A stretch of DNA of 64,000 bases from Massospora cicadina (Eukaryota > Entomophthoromycota > Entomophthoromycetes > Entomophthorales > Entomophthoraceae). The stretch spans positions 1 through 64,000 of the forward strand of contig JAKSZP010009256.1 of the NCBI GenBank assembly GCA_022478985.1, written 5' to 3'. Shown here in pieces: positions 22,001-34,905 of this stretch (position 1 is its first letter; the number at the start of each line of letters is the position of its first letter). Both the position numbers and the translations under genes were made by a program. The notes under the pieces are model-generated. The model saw only the letters and a program-made list of their open reading frames with translations. It ran no database searches and had not been told where the DNA came from.

Positions 22001-23948
22001 TGCTACAAATTCTTTTAAATGAGAGAAACTAATAAAGATCTGGAAGAATCCCCTTCATTATTATTAGTAGCAGGAAATCAGTATAATAATCCTCCTGCGC
22101 TCCTTTTAGTTCTAGGTCAAGTTTGGTCAAATGAGGGGAGGTGGACTTATGTTCTCAATACTGAGGATTGTCTAAATAGATATTTACATTATTATCCCAG
22201 AATTAAGCAACAAGATGTTGTTTGGCTTAGCGTTTCATTGTTGTTTGGTGTACCTGCAGATAAGCTCTCTAAATTTTGTTAGCTGGTAAATGTTGAATCA
22301 AATCAGCAGTTAAGATAGTATTGTCTTCTTGTATATCCAATTTGTCGTCCTGTGTAGCCAATTGTTGTGTAGTGTGTCAAGCATAGGATCAAAAGGCTGG
22401 TTTTTTGATGTTTATGAGGAGGTTCTTTATCATCCCCTTCAGAATCTACACAAAAGTTTGGTAGGCTAGCACTAGCCATTTATTGTTCTTTAATGGTATA
22501 CTCAACGTCATCTATAATGTCCCTGCGGTCATCAGAGCTGTATGCATAATTATTAGAGAAAAAAAGATAAAATTCTGATTAAGCTAGTAATTTCTACACA
22601 AGCGACCTTGTCTGTAAACAGGAAGTGCTTCATCCATGAGTTTACTGGACTTGTCTATCATATCCTTAAGACCACAAATTTTGTAGTTTTGTTCATTGGG
22701 GTCTTCTGGCTAATTCTTGACAGGGATACTGTGTCTGCTATACTTATTGGGTTGTAAATGGGAGTCAGTTTGTTGTCAGGTATGGTAAGATGGTCAGCGT
22801 TAGGGATGCCTGTCCCTAAACTTACTGTTATCAGGTGGTTAACAGGTGCTTTAAAAGACGTTTTTGTGGTAAGTAAGGACTGAGATACAATCACTGTGGT
22901 TTGGGATATGTCTGATTTTGGTCAATAATTGGTTTGCAAAAGAACATTATCTGAATGAGACACAATCCTCATTTAGGGTTTCCCAGATCTTGTGTATTTA
23001 TTTAAAGCACTTCTTCATTTTTTTATTAAGCTGTGGTATGTAACGTTCATGCTTAGTTGCAGCGAGTATGGTAGCAGTTGCCTCATCAAGAGTAAGCATC
23101 ATGGCATAGATATCATTTGAGCATTAGCTTAAAAGCAATCTGTGAAGGCAACAAGGTGTTCTTTTTGGCGGAGCAAAATCTGTATGAAGGATCCTTTCCT
23201 TTCAGATAGTTCTTTATTTTCACTTTATGTGACAGAGGAGTTTGACTGAGGTACAAATTGTCTCAAGGCATATAAAGCAGAAGCAGTAAGATCAGTATCT
23301 TCAGATTTGGTTTTTACTATTTTGCAGTTGACTAAGTCAACTTGGTTTTTTTTAGAGGTTCCAAGTGTTCTTGAGTGTCTTCTATGTTGAGCTCAAGGGT
23401 GGAGTCTAGTAATATGTTGACTTCACAAGGCATCCAAGTTGTTTTGGAGAACTTTGAGTTTGGTTTTCAAAGTATCAAGCAAGTCTGAGCACTGAAGTTG
23501 AATTTTGTAATCTCATATAGTCAGCTTCCTGGTGTTTTATAAGATGGTTGTATTCATATTTTATTTAATTGCAGTAGTAGTCAGGGAGAGTTGGTGTATC
23601 TAATTTGAATAGCTCATTTTTAGTAGTAGATGGTCCCTAATTTGAATAGCTCTTATTTGATGCCTTTGCAAAAAAGTCTAGTGTTATCCAATGGAGTTTG
23701 ATTTTGTATAGTTTATCTTTGTGCTTGCTAATCTTGTGTTTTTGGTTTTTGATAAAATGCCAGGTTGCTCTAATCTTAATGTGCTCTTTGATGCGCTCAA
23801 TTTTTTGTCCATAAAAGAGGCGTGGGTAAGCTGTTTGTCTTCAAGCTCCTCAATGTGGCACAAGGCAGCGACGAACTTCTCTTCAAGTGGCTAAATGATT
23901 TTTACCTTAATAATATAGCAGTTGAAAACTTAGGTGTTCAGGAGCCCC
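22001..23948. other. Interior of LTR element I, no pol domain
   Basis: About 1.9 kb between two LTR-like repeats. No protease, RT, RNase H or integrase motif is visible on either strand. A plus-strand frame (22,019-22,282, 87 residues) is open, with no recognised domain. On the minus strand short helical pieces occur (about 23,100-23,030: LDEATATILAATKHERYIPQLNKK; 22,894-22,658), which could be a Gag remnant. It looks like a non-autonomous large retrotransposon derivative. Confidence 0.45.
23616..23637 (-). mobile_element. Micro-insertion of an F-type tail, 22 bp, target duplication of 15 bp
   Basis: TAATTTGAATAGCTC occurs at 23,601-23,615 and again at 23,638-23,652. Between them is ATTTTTAGTAGTAGATGGTCCC, whose reverse complement is GGGACCATCTACTACTA plus A. 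This is the same tail as at 21.4 kb with one base changed. The insertion carries only the last ~17 bases before poly-A. Confidence 0.85.
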
Positions 23949-24868
23949 TGTAGTGAGCACCACTTGAAGTAAATTATAGTTAGTTAGTTGCTCGCTTAGT
24001 GCTAACCAAGATTTATTACAATATGACAGAAGCGGTATTCTTAGTTCTTTGCAGTTGTCTAATAGAGGAAAACAAAACTTGTTTTAAGTTTATTAATCTG
24101 ACTCTTGTTGGAAGGGAAGTGATTTAGTGAACTAAGGATAAGGCATAATATTTCTTTTTTATCTAATAATGTAACATTACCATATATTTTTGAATATGAA
24201 GAGTTATAAAAGGATTTTTTAAAAATAAAAAAGTGAGACTTAATATTTATTGAGAAATATTTCATATAGCTTACATGAGTTAGAGATGTCAAAAGTGGAA
24301 GGAGAGGCGTGTCACTCTTCACCCAATGGCGCATAGTTCTACTAATATTGCATAGCTATGAATACATAGATATGCCTGAACATAGATAACAGCTTACTTT
24401 GTTTATCTACCAATCTGAGAAAAAATTTTTAATTGCATTAGAGTTAAAAATAAATTAATTTAATATTGATACATGCATATGAAGTTTTGGTATTTTCATG
24501 TAATCTGATAATAAATGGAATTTTGTATAGAAACCAAAAAAGTTTTGTACAAGGATAGCACTTTATTGAAACTCCTTAGGCATTAAAAAATCAGTCATAA
24601 AAAATACTTTCATCCCGTTGATATTCAGGACCTAGCTGATTAGATTTGATGTAGTTGTCATCATAAAGTAAAGCTGTAAGCAAGTTAAGATAATCAGGTG
24701 TTTAAAATATTCTACTCGTTGTAAAACCCTTTAGCCTATAAAATTGAAAATGAACCAAAAACTCTCTTTTACTAAAATAGTGTTATTATAAATAGTATAT
24801 TAAAAATTAACCCTAGTTATTATGACTTCCCCTAAGGTAGTTCAGAAGGGAAACCGTTGGTAAGGTGA
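23949..24868. repeat. LTR-like direct repeat of element I, right copy
   Basis: Partner of 21,042-22,000. It keeps AATATGACAGAAGCGG, CTATGAATACATAGATATGCC and the final CCTAAGGTAGTTCAGAAGGG. It shows the uninterrupted version of the site where the left copy has the 50-bp F-tail insert (around CACTCTTCACCC near 24,315). The copies are clearly diverged, so the element is old. Confidence 0.75.
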
Positions 24869-26156
24869 TTGATAAGCGGCATGGGGGAGATCACTGGCAG
24901 CTTAAGAAATTTAAGGCAGGGCTTTGGGTTTGTGGCGCTGGATGAGACTTTCTCCATTTGAATAGTTTAAGTACCTAAATAGATATAAAATAAATAGTAA
25001 ATACAAAGGAAAAGTGTTTTATTTGAAAATAAATCTGTAATATTTATAGTTCTGTATAAATAAAAGGGGATTTTAGGATTATTAAGAAACAAAAGACAAA
25101 ATTCATGATTCCCAGGTAACTTAACCATTATCTTGTAAGCCATTGTGCTTCCTGATCTTCTGGTATAATTTTAATAGCAATAACGAAAAGAATAATAAGA
25201 TTATTTTAATTGATTTTGGTTGAGATTTATAATTGAGGTTAGAAAGGAAATTCAGTGTAAGGTATGGCAGAAAGGGAGGTACTTAGCGTACATGGTTAAT
25301 CTTAAATGAGGTGGTAAAGTCAGGAGATCTCCAAATGGTAAAGCCTTGGTTTAATGGATTGGCGGATTCAAAATAATTTTGGAATAGGTGAATCAAGGGA
25401 GAATAAAAGTATAGTGATTATTAATTATATTTGAAGTAAATTAAATAATAACCCAAAATTTGAAGTTTAAGTTGGTAAAATAGATTTGAACCTTAATTTG
25501 GGACTTTTTAGACCATTTTTGAGAATCTTAATAATCTAAACTCAAATATTCATTGTTAGCTGATATTCTCCCTGAGAAAAGGTTACCACCTTCATTTGGG
25601 AGAATCACAATAGTGATGGTAAAATATTTTTCACATGAGAGTAGATGTTGGAATATCCAACATTAGGGAAAACAACAATCCCTTTCCTTGATAAAAAATT
25701 ATAATAGCATAAACTTTTTTAAACTATGTAATTTGCAATATAAAAATATTAGAGCTTGTAAATTTTTCAAATTATTTGGGTGATTGCTCTACTTTTATTG
25801 CTCTTTAATACGTTGAACTACCATAAACTTAATGCTACAAGTATGAGTTCCAAAAATCTCGCACTTTGAAATCTTTTTATTCCTGGATCCTTTCATGTAC
25901 ATAAGTTAAATTCCTCTGTGCATTTGAAACTATCAATAATTTAGAGAATCTTTTTACATGTCAATCCTTCCAAACCTTTGATTAGTTTTTTTAGTTATGG
26001 TTTTAGCCTTATCTGATGTCTATATATTGATGAGTTAGATTTGTTTTCTTGGATAGTTACACAATGTCAAGACTATAGGAATTTTTTAAAATTAATTTTG
26101 AAAGTGATGCTGAAACTATACAACGGCCTATATCTTCATTGCACCTAATTAGGACA
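24869..26156. other. AT-rich gap without a supported gene
   Basis: About 1.3 kb. I see no domain, repeat pair or structured RNA. It may be decayed filler between element I and the 3' side of the Helitron. Confidence 0.5.
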
Positions 26157-26425
26157 ATTTGATGATCAGAATTTGTCTGTACCTACCACTGCCTCCCCAA
26201 GTTTGATTCTGGTACTGGAACTTTGGTAGGAGACAATTATGGTTGTGTTGGCGTTGCAATCCAATGCCCTGAACCAAGATAGTGAATAGCAAAGGCGGTC
26301 CATGGAGTTCTTGGCCTATCATACACCTTGCGTGGAGGTTTTCCAGATTTTATCCTCCTTTCCCATTCATACAATATCCCTTATTAGGTGCAGTATTGTC
26401 CTCAGGTCAGCCCACCTCAAATAAA
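26157..26425 (-). repeat. Dispersed ~260-bp repeat K, copy 1 (inverted relative to 57 kb)
   Basis: The reverse complement matches 56,908-57,165 closely. Shared words are GAATGAATGGGAAAGGAGG, AAACCTCCACGCA, GGACCGCCTTTG, GGGCATTGG, CAACGCCAACACA, and TCCAGTACCAGAATCAAAC. It adjoins the C-terminal end of the Helitron reading frame, so it may be Helitron 3' sequence. It could also be an independent small repeat. Confidence 0.75.
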
Positions 26426-26449
26426 ATAGAATTTGTCTGTATCACGCTT

Positions 26450-29400
26450 AAAACAGCCAGTGACTACTAAGGCCACATTGAAATTCCTGTGGAGCGATCC
26501 ACAAGCAGACTTATGCTTTTAAAGAGTTTTAGTGTGATGAGGTTCTGCTACAACGTCACTGGAGTCCCCATTTTGATAAGAAGCTTGTAGTCTAGTAAGC
26601 CAGGAGTGAGGATGTTGAAGAACTCCACAGGTAGTGGATACTGTCATATGTTTTGACTACTAAGCTTTATCCAGTTCTCCATTTCTTTCTATTTAAATGA
26701 GTTAAGTAGAGTGTCATTATGATGGCAGACTTGCCATTCTGAGTGGCCATAATGGCTCGCTAACTAAGCCAGTTCATAAATTTTCCTTGATTATGGAGAG
26801 GTCAGGGTATGCCCTGACTGTGAGGTCTGTATTAGTTGTCACAATTGAGAACAGGCATGAAGGTATAATCACCTTTTCTTTAATCTTCTACACTCTTTAT
26901 CCCCAATTTTGATAGGAGTTAAAAATTTCCTATCAACGGAAAATCTCTCAAATACACTCATGTTTTTCCTGAGATAGAATTTCTGGATGAATGGCCATAG
27001 ATATGATTCTTGGTACATTCCTTGGCTTTATAAAAAACCAAATTCTCCTTAGCATTACTGTTATAGTCTGCTAGAAGTCCACAGCCTGAAGCGCAATGAC
27101 TCCTCTCATCACTCCATCTTTTCCCTTGATGTATTTGAGGGTTATACTCAGTTCCTTCTTTCCTCCCTTTTTTGACATATTGCTTTCATATGAAAAGATT
27201 AGATTTCAGTAATTCAGTACTTTGGCCGTGTTGCTTTGTTTGAGATGTTGCACTGGTCTATCTCTTTTCTAGATGAGGTTAAGGGCATCTTGAAGGCAGT
27301 ATGGGGTGTCTTGCCACCCTCCAACTGTGTAGCATCAATTCCAGTGTATTCTAAAAACAAGATAAAGCCTTAGTAACTCCTTATCTTTTCTAAGAGCATA
27401 TTGAAAAGTGCTTCTTAGTACATCAAGGAGATTCAAGTAAAAGACTTGTCAAGAACATTAATTGATGCTTATATGGCCTTTTGATTGAGAGCAAGCTGCT
27501 CATATGTTATTAAACACTCATTATCTAACAGCATCTGTGCCAATGTGTTCATTCTATAGTTGGTTTCACTCAGATATTCCATGTTCAGCCAAATCTCCCT
27601 TACTATCTTAATTGTTTAAAGCAGGTCTTACTTTATTAAGTCCTGTCCTACTAAGCTAATACTGCATCCTCAATCAGCACCAGGAATCTGATGTAAACTT
27701 TATCCAATACCTGCTATGTAAAGCATTCCAATTTTTCAACCTGCCGTGTGATTTCATCTTATAGACTGTCTTAGTACTTCTTCAAAATTCATAGGCCTTG
27801 AGATATGGCAGAACACCAACATCACCGTGGGAACTCCTGCAGTTTTAAGCGAAAATTACAAATGGCAGCTTCCTCAAAGGTAGCGTCCAGTGCTTGTCAT
27901 CCTCCAGCAAACTTAATGCCTTGAATGAAATCTGGAATGTGTTATAGTGGACACCAAACACAGACTTGAGCTCTGAAAAGAAAGTTGATTCTTTAAAGTC
28001 ATGTATCAGTAGGTAGAAATGATAGCACTTAATGTCTTTTAAAAGATAATATATACTCTACTGAGTGCATGGTCTTTCTTTTCTCACGGCCAACCATCAA
28101 CATCTTTACCCAGCTTAGTTACTATGAACTTTTTCTTCTTCCACACAAGGTGATAGCAAAAACTCAGAGTATGGTAGGGTAATGCAAAACTGTCATTTGT
28201 AAATAGCAAAGAGAGCTAAAAATTGGTGTAAGGAGATGGTATGTTTCCTAGACAATTAATTGGAGACGAAATACAATTTCTGACCATACTCAAGGTGAGC
28301 AATAAGATGGAAGACATTAGTTAAAATTTTTAAATGGGGATTTTTGGTATTATCCAGACTGCCTATGAGATGCTGATGTTTCTCCCACTCTAATGCAACT
28401 TCACATCATCCCTATAATTCCCCATGACAAAAGCCACCTTGTCACTGTCTTTATTTGCATAATTGAAAATGTATTGATGGACTTTATTAGAGCTGCATAA
28501 ATTACAAAAAGTGAGCATTAAACATATGTAACAAACAATATTATATGGCAATATCCAGAGGTGTCCATATCAATACTATTAGTTACCAAGGTAGAGTTGG
28601 CTTCACTGGAGACCTCCTCTAATGCTGTGGTATCCATTGTCTCCTGTCTGAGTATCCTTGTGAAGTAGCCAGGAGTATCTCTTGCATCAACTACCTTCTT
28701 TAATACAAATGAGTTGTAGTAGATGTTTAAATGTCTATAAATCATATTGGCCTCTTAAAATTTGTAGTAGTAGGTCTTTTTCAGGGCCAAGTTTTAGTAA
28801 ATAATGACTTTGTCAGTAAAATCAGGGAAGATTTGCTACTCTAGCCATAGCAAGATGTGGAAGTGAGGCAGACTGCGCTTTTATCACTTGAAATAATAGA
28901 TAAACATGGCATCTATTCAAACAGAGAGCTATTATTTAAGAAATCTATCTTTATCACATTGAGATTTAACACCTGTCCATGATGTCTTGATTATCATAGG
29001 ACTTTTGCCCACATAGCAATCATTCTTACTATCATTTTACTCTGAGTTAAAAAGGTGATAAAAGAAAATATGTCTATAGTAGCAAAAGTATGTTATTTCA
29101 TATTGAGTTTTCTCAGACAGGAAGAGAAGTCACTCAGTAATAGCTAATACTACAACCATTTAATCAGCTGATCATCATTAACATCAATCCTCCCATCAAC
29201 ATCCTTGTGTAAATTAGCTGTCTACCATTATTTACGCTTGGTTGCCCGTTATATAGTTCAATCTCTCACTTTCTACATTGGCATATATTATAATCAATGA
29301 TTAAAGAGAGAGCGGAAGTATACCATGTGGTTGACTGCCCCTTGCATGATTATGATGGGTAAGAGTAGACGCCTACATGAGCCTTTTTCTTAAGAGGTAA

Positions 29401-31050
29401 CTTGGTCTCAGAACATGTTGTGGTGAGTGCTGAAAGTGGCGCTGCTGTGTCATATTTCTAGAGAACAGGTCAGTTTGCACTAAAATAACAAGGTATTTAT
29501 TAAGACAGTAACCTTGAAGAATAAAAAATTGATATAACCTTATATTTGTAAACAGGTTTTATTTGAATTAAAGAAAAAACAAAACCATAGTATCAGGTAC
29601 TGAAAGTGACTTAGAGGCTCGCGGTTTTGGTCTTGGGTGAGGTAGGTTTTAAAAAGCTAAACTCAGAACTAGATCCCTTTCCTAGTGATAGTCCCTTCCT
29701 GATATGCTACTCTAGATCCGCCAGGTTTTTTTTGGTAAAAATAATAGTACTTGATCAACACATAAAAATTTATAACTATTTGCAGAATATTCAGAAAAAT
29801 CAGGAAGACATATGCTTAGTCCTCAGGACATTTACAATAATCTCTTTTCCATCACAAAACCAAAATAAAGGGACAAACAACTAAGGATAGTATACTGCTA
29901 TCGATGTTTTACTTTAATGCAAGGGTAAGGTCAAGTATAGTAAACTAATCATAATGATACATTTTCTGCGTCATTGTGGCGAGAGATTGATACTAATAAA
30001 TAAGCAATATTCTGTCCTTAGCCTTGGGGGTGAGGTAGTTTAAAGTAAATTAGTTATTTAAGATTTAGTACTGATAAGGTGGTGAAGGATAGACTGTAGC
30101 TTTTTATACTATCTATAATTAGCGATGGTGTCCAATAAACAGTGTATTATAGTTGGCATAAGTGCAAGATTGATAAAGTTCTCAGCTAATATTATTTAGA
30201 AACAGAATTAAGTAAATATTTAATTTGTTAATATGGATGGTCAGGCAAAAAACTTAATGTAATGTAGTACCCATCTTCATCATGGCAGAACAAAAATGGA
30301 TAATAAAATGCACCGTATGCCCAGTGGATCTCACTGATACTTCACAGCACATTATTATGGCTCTTCAGCACAATGTCTCGCTGCTCTATCTATAGAATAT
30401 TAATTATTTATTATAGACACCCGGCTTGTTAATGGTTTGAGGAAGCGACCTCCATGATTATCACCAGGCTTTCTATCTGCAGGGATTATATCTTCAAAAT
30501 TTTTAAGGTCGGCGATACCTTTTTTAGGGTGGTCTTCAAATCCTTTATGTAGCTGTTGACATTATGTAGCATCATTTGCAGTTATTTTACCCAAATCCTT
30601 TCTGACTTTAATAAAATTGATGCACCTCAAGCGTACTTTCCTCTTATACTCATCCACAATATAGATTTACAAGGATTAGGCTTTCTATTGTTGTTCTGTC
30701 ATCAACCTTCCTACTAAATGAAACACCTGTTCTTAACTTAAGGAGTTAATTTAAGTGTCTAAGTAGCCTGCTTTGACCCAAACTAATAGTATTGAAGCAG
30801 ACATTGTACTTCCCAATACAGTTTATGAAATGGATGAGCTCAGGGTAGCTGCTCATTACTAATCTTCAGAAAAGCTCAAGGAGATTTTTTAAGGGTGGAA
30901 GCTGCACCTTGTCAGTGCTGCATCACATGCCAGGGGGCCCTTCTTCCAATTCAGGGCATAACATTATTAAAACCTTGTAGATCATGGTAATAGAGCAACA
31001 GTGCTATCTGCCTTTTAAAGTATATCAGGATCTTATGCCATGCATAGTGA
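26450..31050 (-). pseudogene. Helitron Rep/helicase (decayed rolling-circle transposase)
   Basis: The protein would nick and replicate transposon DNA (HUH Rep domain) and unwind it (PIF1-family helicase). Minus-strand landmarks in order: LPPLKNLLELF and SYPELIHFINCIGKYNV (about 30,900-30,800). Next is RDIVLKSHNNVL-SISEIHWAYGAFYYPFLF with EDGYY (about 30,380-30,260), the Helitron N-terminal block. KRSLPHFHILLWLE (about 28,890-28,845) carries the H-x-H metal motif. CSSNKVHQYIFNYANKD (about 28,475-28,425) has the spaced tyrosines. The helicase block EYTGIDATQLEGGKTPHTAFKMPL lies at about 27,350-27,280, and ILTPGLLDYKLLIKMGTPVTL at about 26,620-26,555. The Walker A loop before EYTGIDAT is not recognisable. 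Many stops are present. Terminal TC and CTRR/hairpin signals were not located. Confidence 0.85.
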
Positions 31051-31427
31051 GCCTTGGCCTTCCATGGAGGTACTTATCTCTATAGTCTTCTTCCAGGATT
31101 GCTTAATAATATTTTGATTGTGCTACTATATGAGCTTTAATTTTTTTGCTAGTACTTTAATACTACAGAATGGATTAATTCAGTATTTTGCATATATTTC
31201 TTTGCTAGAACCTTAAGTTGATTCCTCTTTTGTGCATTAGTTTTTCTACATAAAATTTGCCAAGAGCCTAGTTGAGGGCAGAAAGAGGTGTGGAAAGTGA
31301 GAGGTGTGAGGAAAATGAAAATGAGTGAAGGGTGATGTGGTAAACTATTTTCAGCTTTATGTAGCAGATACACATTATAATGGCACCCAGAAAGGTTTAG
31401 TGAAAAAATAGGCTCCTTATAAGTAAC

Positions 31428-31967
31428 TGTTGGATTTCTGGAAGATGAGATGCAATCTTGCGTAAGATTGCACAGGATAAGTTTCCCACTTATTCACAAG
31501 AGGGAGATACAAAAATCATTACATTCCTAGAACAAATAGCACAAACTACAAAAAAGAAATAAGTCTCTTCTATAATAACAGTCTTTATTATAACGCAGAG
31601 TTGCACTACTGTCAATCTTAAGGATCTACACGACTTCTTGAAGTTCACCCCAGAGTTACACTATTGCTTACTATCATAAAAGAACTCATTTTACCCTTAT
31701 TCATTTTTATTTTACTCTCATCCCTACATCCACTTCACAACCCATCTGCAAGATAATTTCAGCTTTTCTAAATTCCCTGCTACTTGTTTTTTCATTGGAA
31801 ATTCCACATAATTCCCGTATTCACAAGGTTGAAACGCCTATTGTCACCCAATATCAAATCTCATTAAATTATTAAAATTATTTTTATCTTGATTATGGCG
31901 GATAACTAATGGTCCATTAATCAATAGTAAGGAATATCGTTGAATCATATATATCATTTTCTTAACA
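31428..31967 (-). repeat. 3' LTR of gypsy element D
   Basis: It starts TGTTGGATTTCTGG and ends CTTAACA, so the ends are an inverted TGTT/AACA pair. It is a direct repeat of 41,817-42,356 (shared TGCAATCTTGCG, AACTACAAAA, TATAATAACGAT/AGTC, GGATCTACACGAC/AACTTCTTG, TATCTTGATT). Just inside it on the minus strand is a purine run AAAGTGGGGAAA, a good polypurine tract. This fixes it as the 3' LTR of a minus-strand element. Confidence 0.85.
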
Positions 31968-33639
31968 TTTCCCCACTTTGACTGATTATGATTCTTCTTT
32001 GTAGCGATTAACTTCTTTTTTCCATGGTGTCTTTCTAATATAAATTCTGCTAAGCATGCGCCACTATGAATTTTTCAGGTGTGGAATGATAGAGGAATGG
32101 CCATCCCTGATCTAGTTCCACTGCCTGAGTTTCCCAGCATCCGCAGCAAGGGTGTTCTGGGGGTGGATGTAGCGACTGCCTTGGCTCAGAAGGTACTCCT
32201 CCTGGAGTTTTTGGGCTATCTGGCGTCTTGGCACCCCCTTTCAGTGATCTCATACTTCGGTTGCTCTGGGTTGGGGTGCAGTCTAGGGGCCTTCATTTTC
32301 TAAGGCGATGTGGCTCTTGGAAGATGGCTTCAGTCGCTTAATGTGCAACCTATTGCTGACCATCATCCAGAGGGTTATTAGTCTTCCAGATGTTATGATT
32401 TATGAAATGAGTGCTAGTCTGATGATTAGGGTATTTTTCTATGCTGTAAACCACTTCTGCTCATTGGGGGAAAACTTTCATGAAAATTAGCTCAACCACA
32501 TGAGTTCTGGGGTTTCCACCTCATTAAGGCACTGGAGGCCAACTACCAAAGGCAATAACCTCCCTTGATAGCGCTCATTAGGAACATGGTCTTGTTTCCC
32601 CCACAGGTAGTTGGGTTTGGTGATGGGACTTCATTGAATGGCTCTTGAGCGGGCACATTGGGTGGCTTTTTTAGCTTCCGCTTACTTTCCCCACGCCTAT
32701 CCCATCCTGGATGAATTCCTCATGGATTTCCTGGCAATCGTAGCATCATTATCCCCTTGATCTGGCATGCACCTCCTCTTCTGGTTCTTACTCCATCTAT
32801 CTCCCCCATTTGTTGCCTATTCCCTCACGTCATATGACCACCAACGAATGTGGTTGCAGGCTTTATTGAAAGTCCAATGAAAATCCATTTTGATAGATGG
32901 ATGCTTTACCTCCTTTACGCCTTCTACCCTTGGTGCCTAGTCTAAATTCCTCTAACACCTCGTCTGCAGAGATCCATCCCCCTCTTTCTCAAGGTTCATC
33001 TTACATTATGTTAACACCCCATCTTTCTGATGAAACAGTCAACATCACCTCCGCCAACACTTGAAGGGCCAGCGAGGTTGAATGCCTTCAAGTCATCAGA
33101 GGAGAAACAAGCATTCATTCCACTGATCAAGGCGCGAGACTGGCTAAAGATAGCAGAGGAAGCAAAGTCAATCATGAGCCAGTCACAAGTGGTGAACCAA
33201 TTTATTTGCTCTACTTCTTCTATTAGAGTTCATTATTAGCCATATCATTTGGATATTTATTTTTAGTGTTTTTAGTGTTTTTTTGCGTTTTTTCATCTCT
33301 TTTTCCCTTGTCATGTCCTCTACTGGTTATATGACTGACGGAGCTTAGTGAGCATATGGTAATAATTTGACCACTCATTTGGTCCTTGATCATGTAAGTA
33401 TTAGACCTTTTTATCTATTACCTCAAAGGGTCAAATCTTTAAGCTAACTAAACTATTCTGCCGTCTAAAAACTATGATGATCGTGGAACATGACACGCTC
33501 TACTGCAAACTGAAGAAGTCTGCTACCCCATTGCTGATTGGAATTGAGATCTCTGCTCTTTTTAGCTAGGCTTGTTGAGTACGCTTCAGTATGTAGTTTG
33601 ATTGCATGGATGTCAAAGTTACCAAATAGCGTTATAAAT
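31968..33639 (-). other. 3' part of element D, no clear domain
   Basis: This should hold the integrase C-terminus and 3' untranslated region of element D. A GC-richer patch (32,080-32,260) gives open frames on both strands (32,079-32,303 +; 32,253-32,050 -) with Pro-rich text and no known domain. A plus-strand frame (33,030-33,239) includes a charged stretch, also unassigned. An insertion here is possible. Confidence 0.3.
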
Positions 33640-34170
33640 CTATTCTGCTGGTATCCTCTACACAGAAGTAGAGTGATGCAGGCAGATCTGGGTGTCTCCC
33701 ATAAAGCAACTGGAAGGTTTTTTTAAAGTTGGCAAGTGACACTAATGTTGTATGAGAAACTGCAGTGGAAATGATGTTTCTCCAGCCTGTGGTCTATCCA
33801 TCACAAGCTTTTTTAGTATATTCATTAGGTATTATTAACCCGCTCAACAGTTCCTTTAAACTCAGGATAAAATGTTATTTTTAGAACTCTATGGTTGGTC
33901 ATAAATTCGTTCATCTTAGAGAGACATGAAAGGTGAATTTGGTTCCATTTTCAGTAAGTATAAACTGCGGGCAGCTGTGCTATTGGATGATGCACTCCAT
34001 TATGAATTTGGCATCTGTGACCGACCCCAAATCTCTTATTGCTCATGCCTCTACCCGCTTTGGAAAATTATCTATTATTACCAATTGAACTTGGAAAAAT
34101 TCGTGCCCATCAGAAAAAGCCCTATAACATCAATAAACACCATGTTCCATGAAAACTGGGGTTTCGCCAG
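33640..34170 (-). pseudogene. Integrase core of element D
   Basis: The minus strand reads MVFIDVIGLFL (about 34,150-34,115), matching the first catalytic Asp region. Next is TENGTKFTF (about 33,960-33,930), matching the D-N-G-T-E-F second motif, then KGTVERVNN (about 33,860-33,830) with the third catalytic Glu. LLYGRHPDLPASLYF (about 33,710-33,665) is the conserved post-core end. The first Asp of the DNG motif is Glu here and several stops intervene, so it is inactive. Confidence 0.82.
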
Positions 34171-34549
34171 CCAATAGAATTTCTTCTGGTGGAAGTTCTT
34201 CTCTAATTGACATTAGTTATAAACAGGAAATCGTTTCATGAACGTCAAAGTGCATGATCTCCCAGTAATAACGTGGTCAAGGAACTTTAACGTTATGTGT
34301 AACCCTCCATAACCTACCGCCTTGTGAACACTCATATAAATGTTCAAATGGGTAGAGGGTTTTTGGAAGCTTAACATAACATCACCAATCTTCATATATA
34401 GCTCACCTTTTTTCAGAAAGTATCATCCCTCAATCCATCAAATGACTAGATAACTTGAGGTTGTTCATTGTTTTGTTTGCCGCTGATCATCTTTTTGTAC
34501 ATCAAATCTCCCAGATCCTCCGTTATGGTGATCGTCAGTAGATGTGATA

Positions 34550-34905
34550 AACATTTGGTTTCTGATGCTTTGCACCTGGGCGGTGAATATTTTAGAATCA
34601 TGGGCTTGAAGTTTGAGAGCCCATTATGCGAGATGTCCCTCCAGATACCAGAGATTTTGTAATCAGTATAAGGTAGCGTTGTCAGTCATGACCCTGAACT
34701 TTACTCCATGAAGTACATAAAATTGAATGTAATCATATACTGCAGCTAGTCATTCTCACTCTAACACAATTTAATTCTATTCATGATAATTTAAACTTTA
34801 GCTTCAATAAGCGTTGGGGTGCTCCACCACATTATCATCCCACTGAGATAATACTTCTTTGATGGCGGACATGGAAGCGTCAATATGGAGGATGAACTCC
34901 TTCTC
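34550..34905 (-). pseudogene. RNase H domain of element D
   Basis: The reading HIDASMSAIKEVLSQWDDNVVEHPNAY (about 34,895-34,815) corresponds to the gypsy T-D-A-S...G-A-V-L-x-Q block. YDYIQFYVLHGVKFRVMTDNATL (about 34,745-34,675) matches the K-F-x-x-Y-L-x-G...T-D-H-x-x-L block. LAxWALKLQAHDSKI ends the domain. It lies between RT and integrase as expected. Stops are present. Confidence 0.78.
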
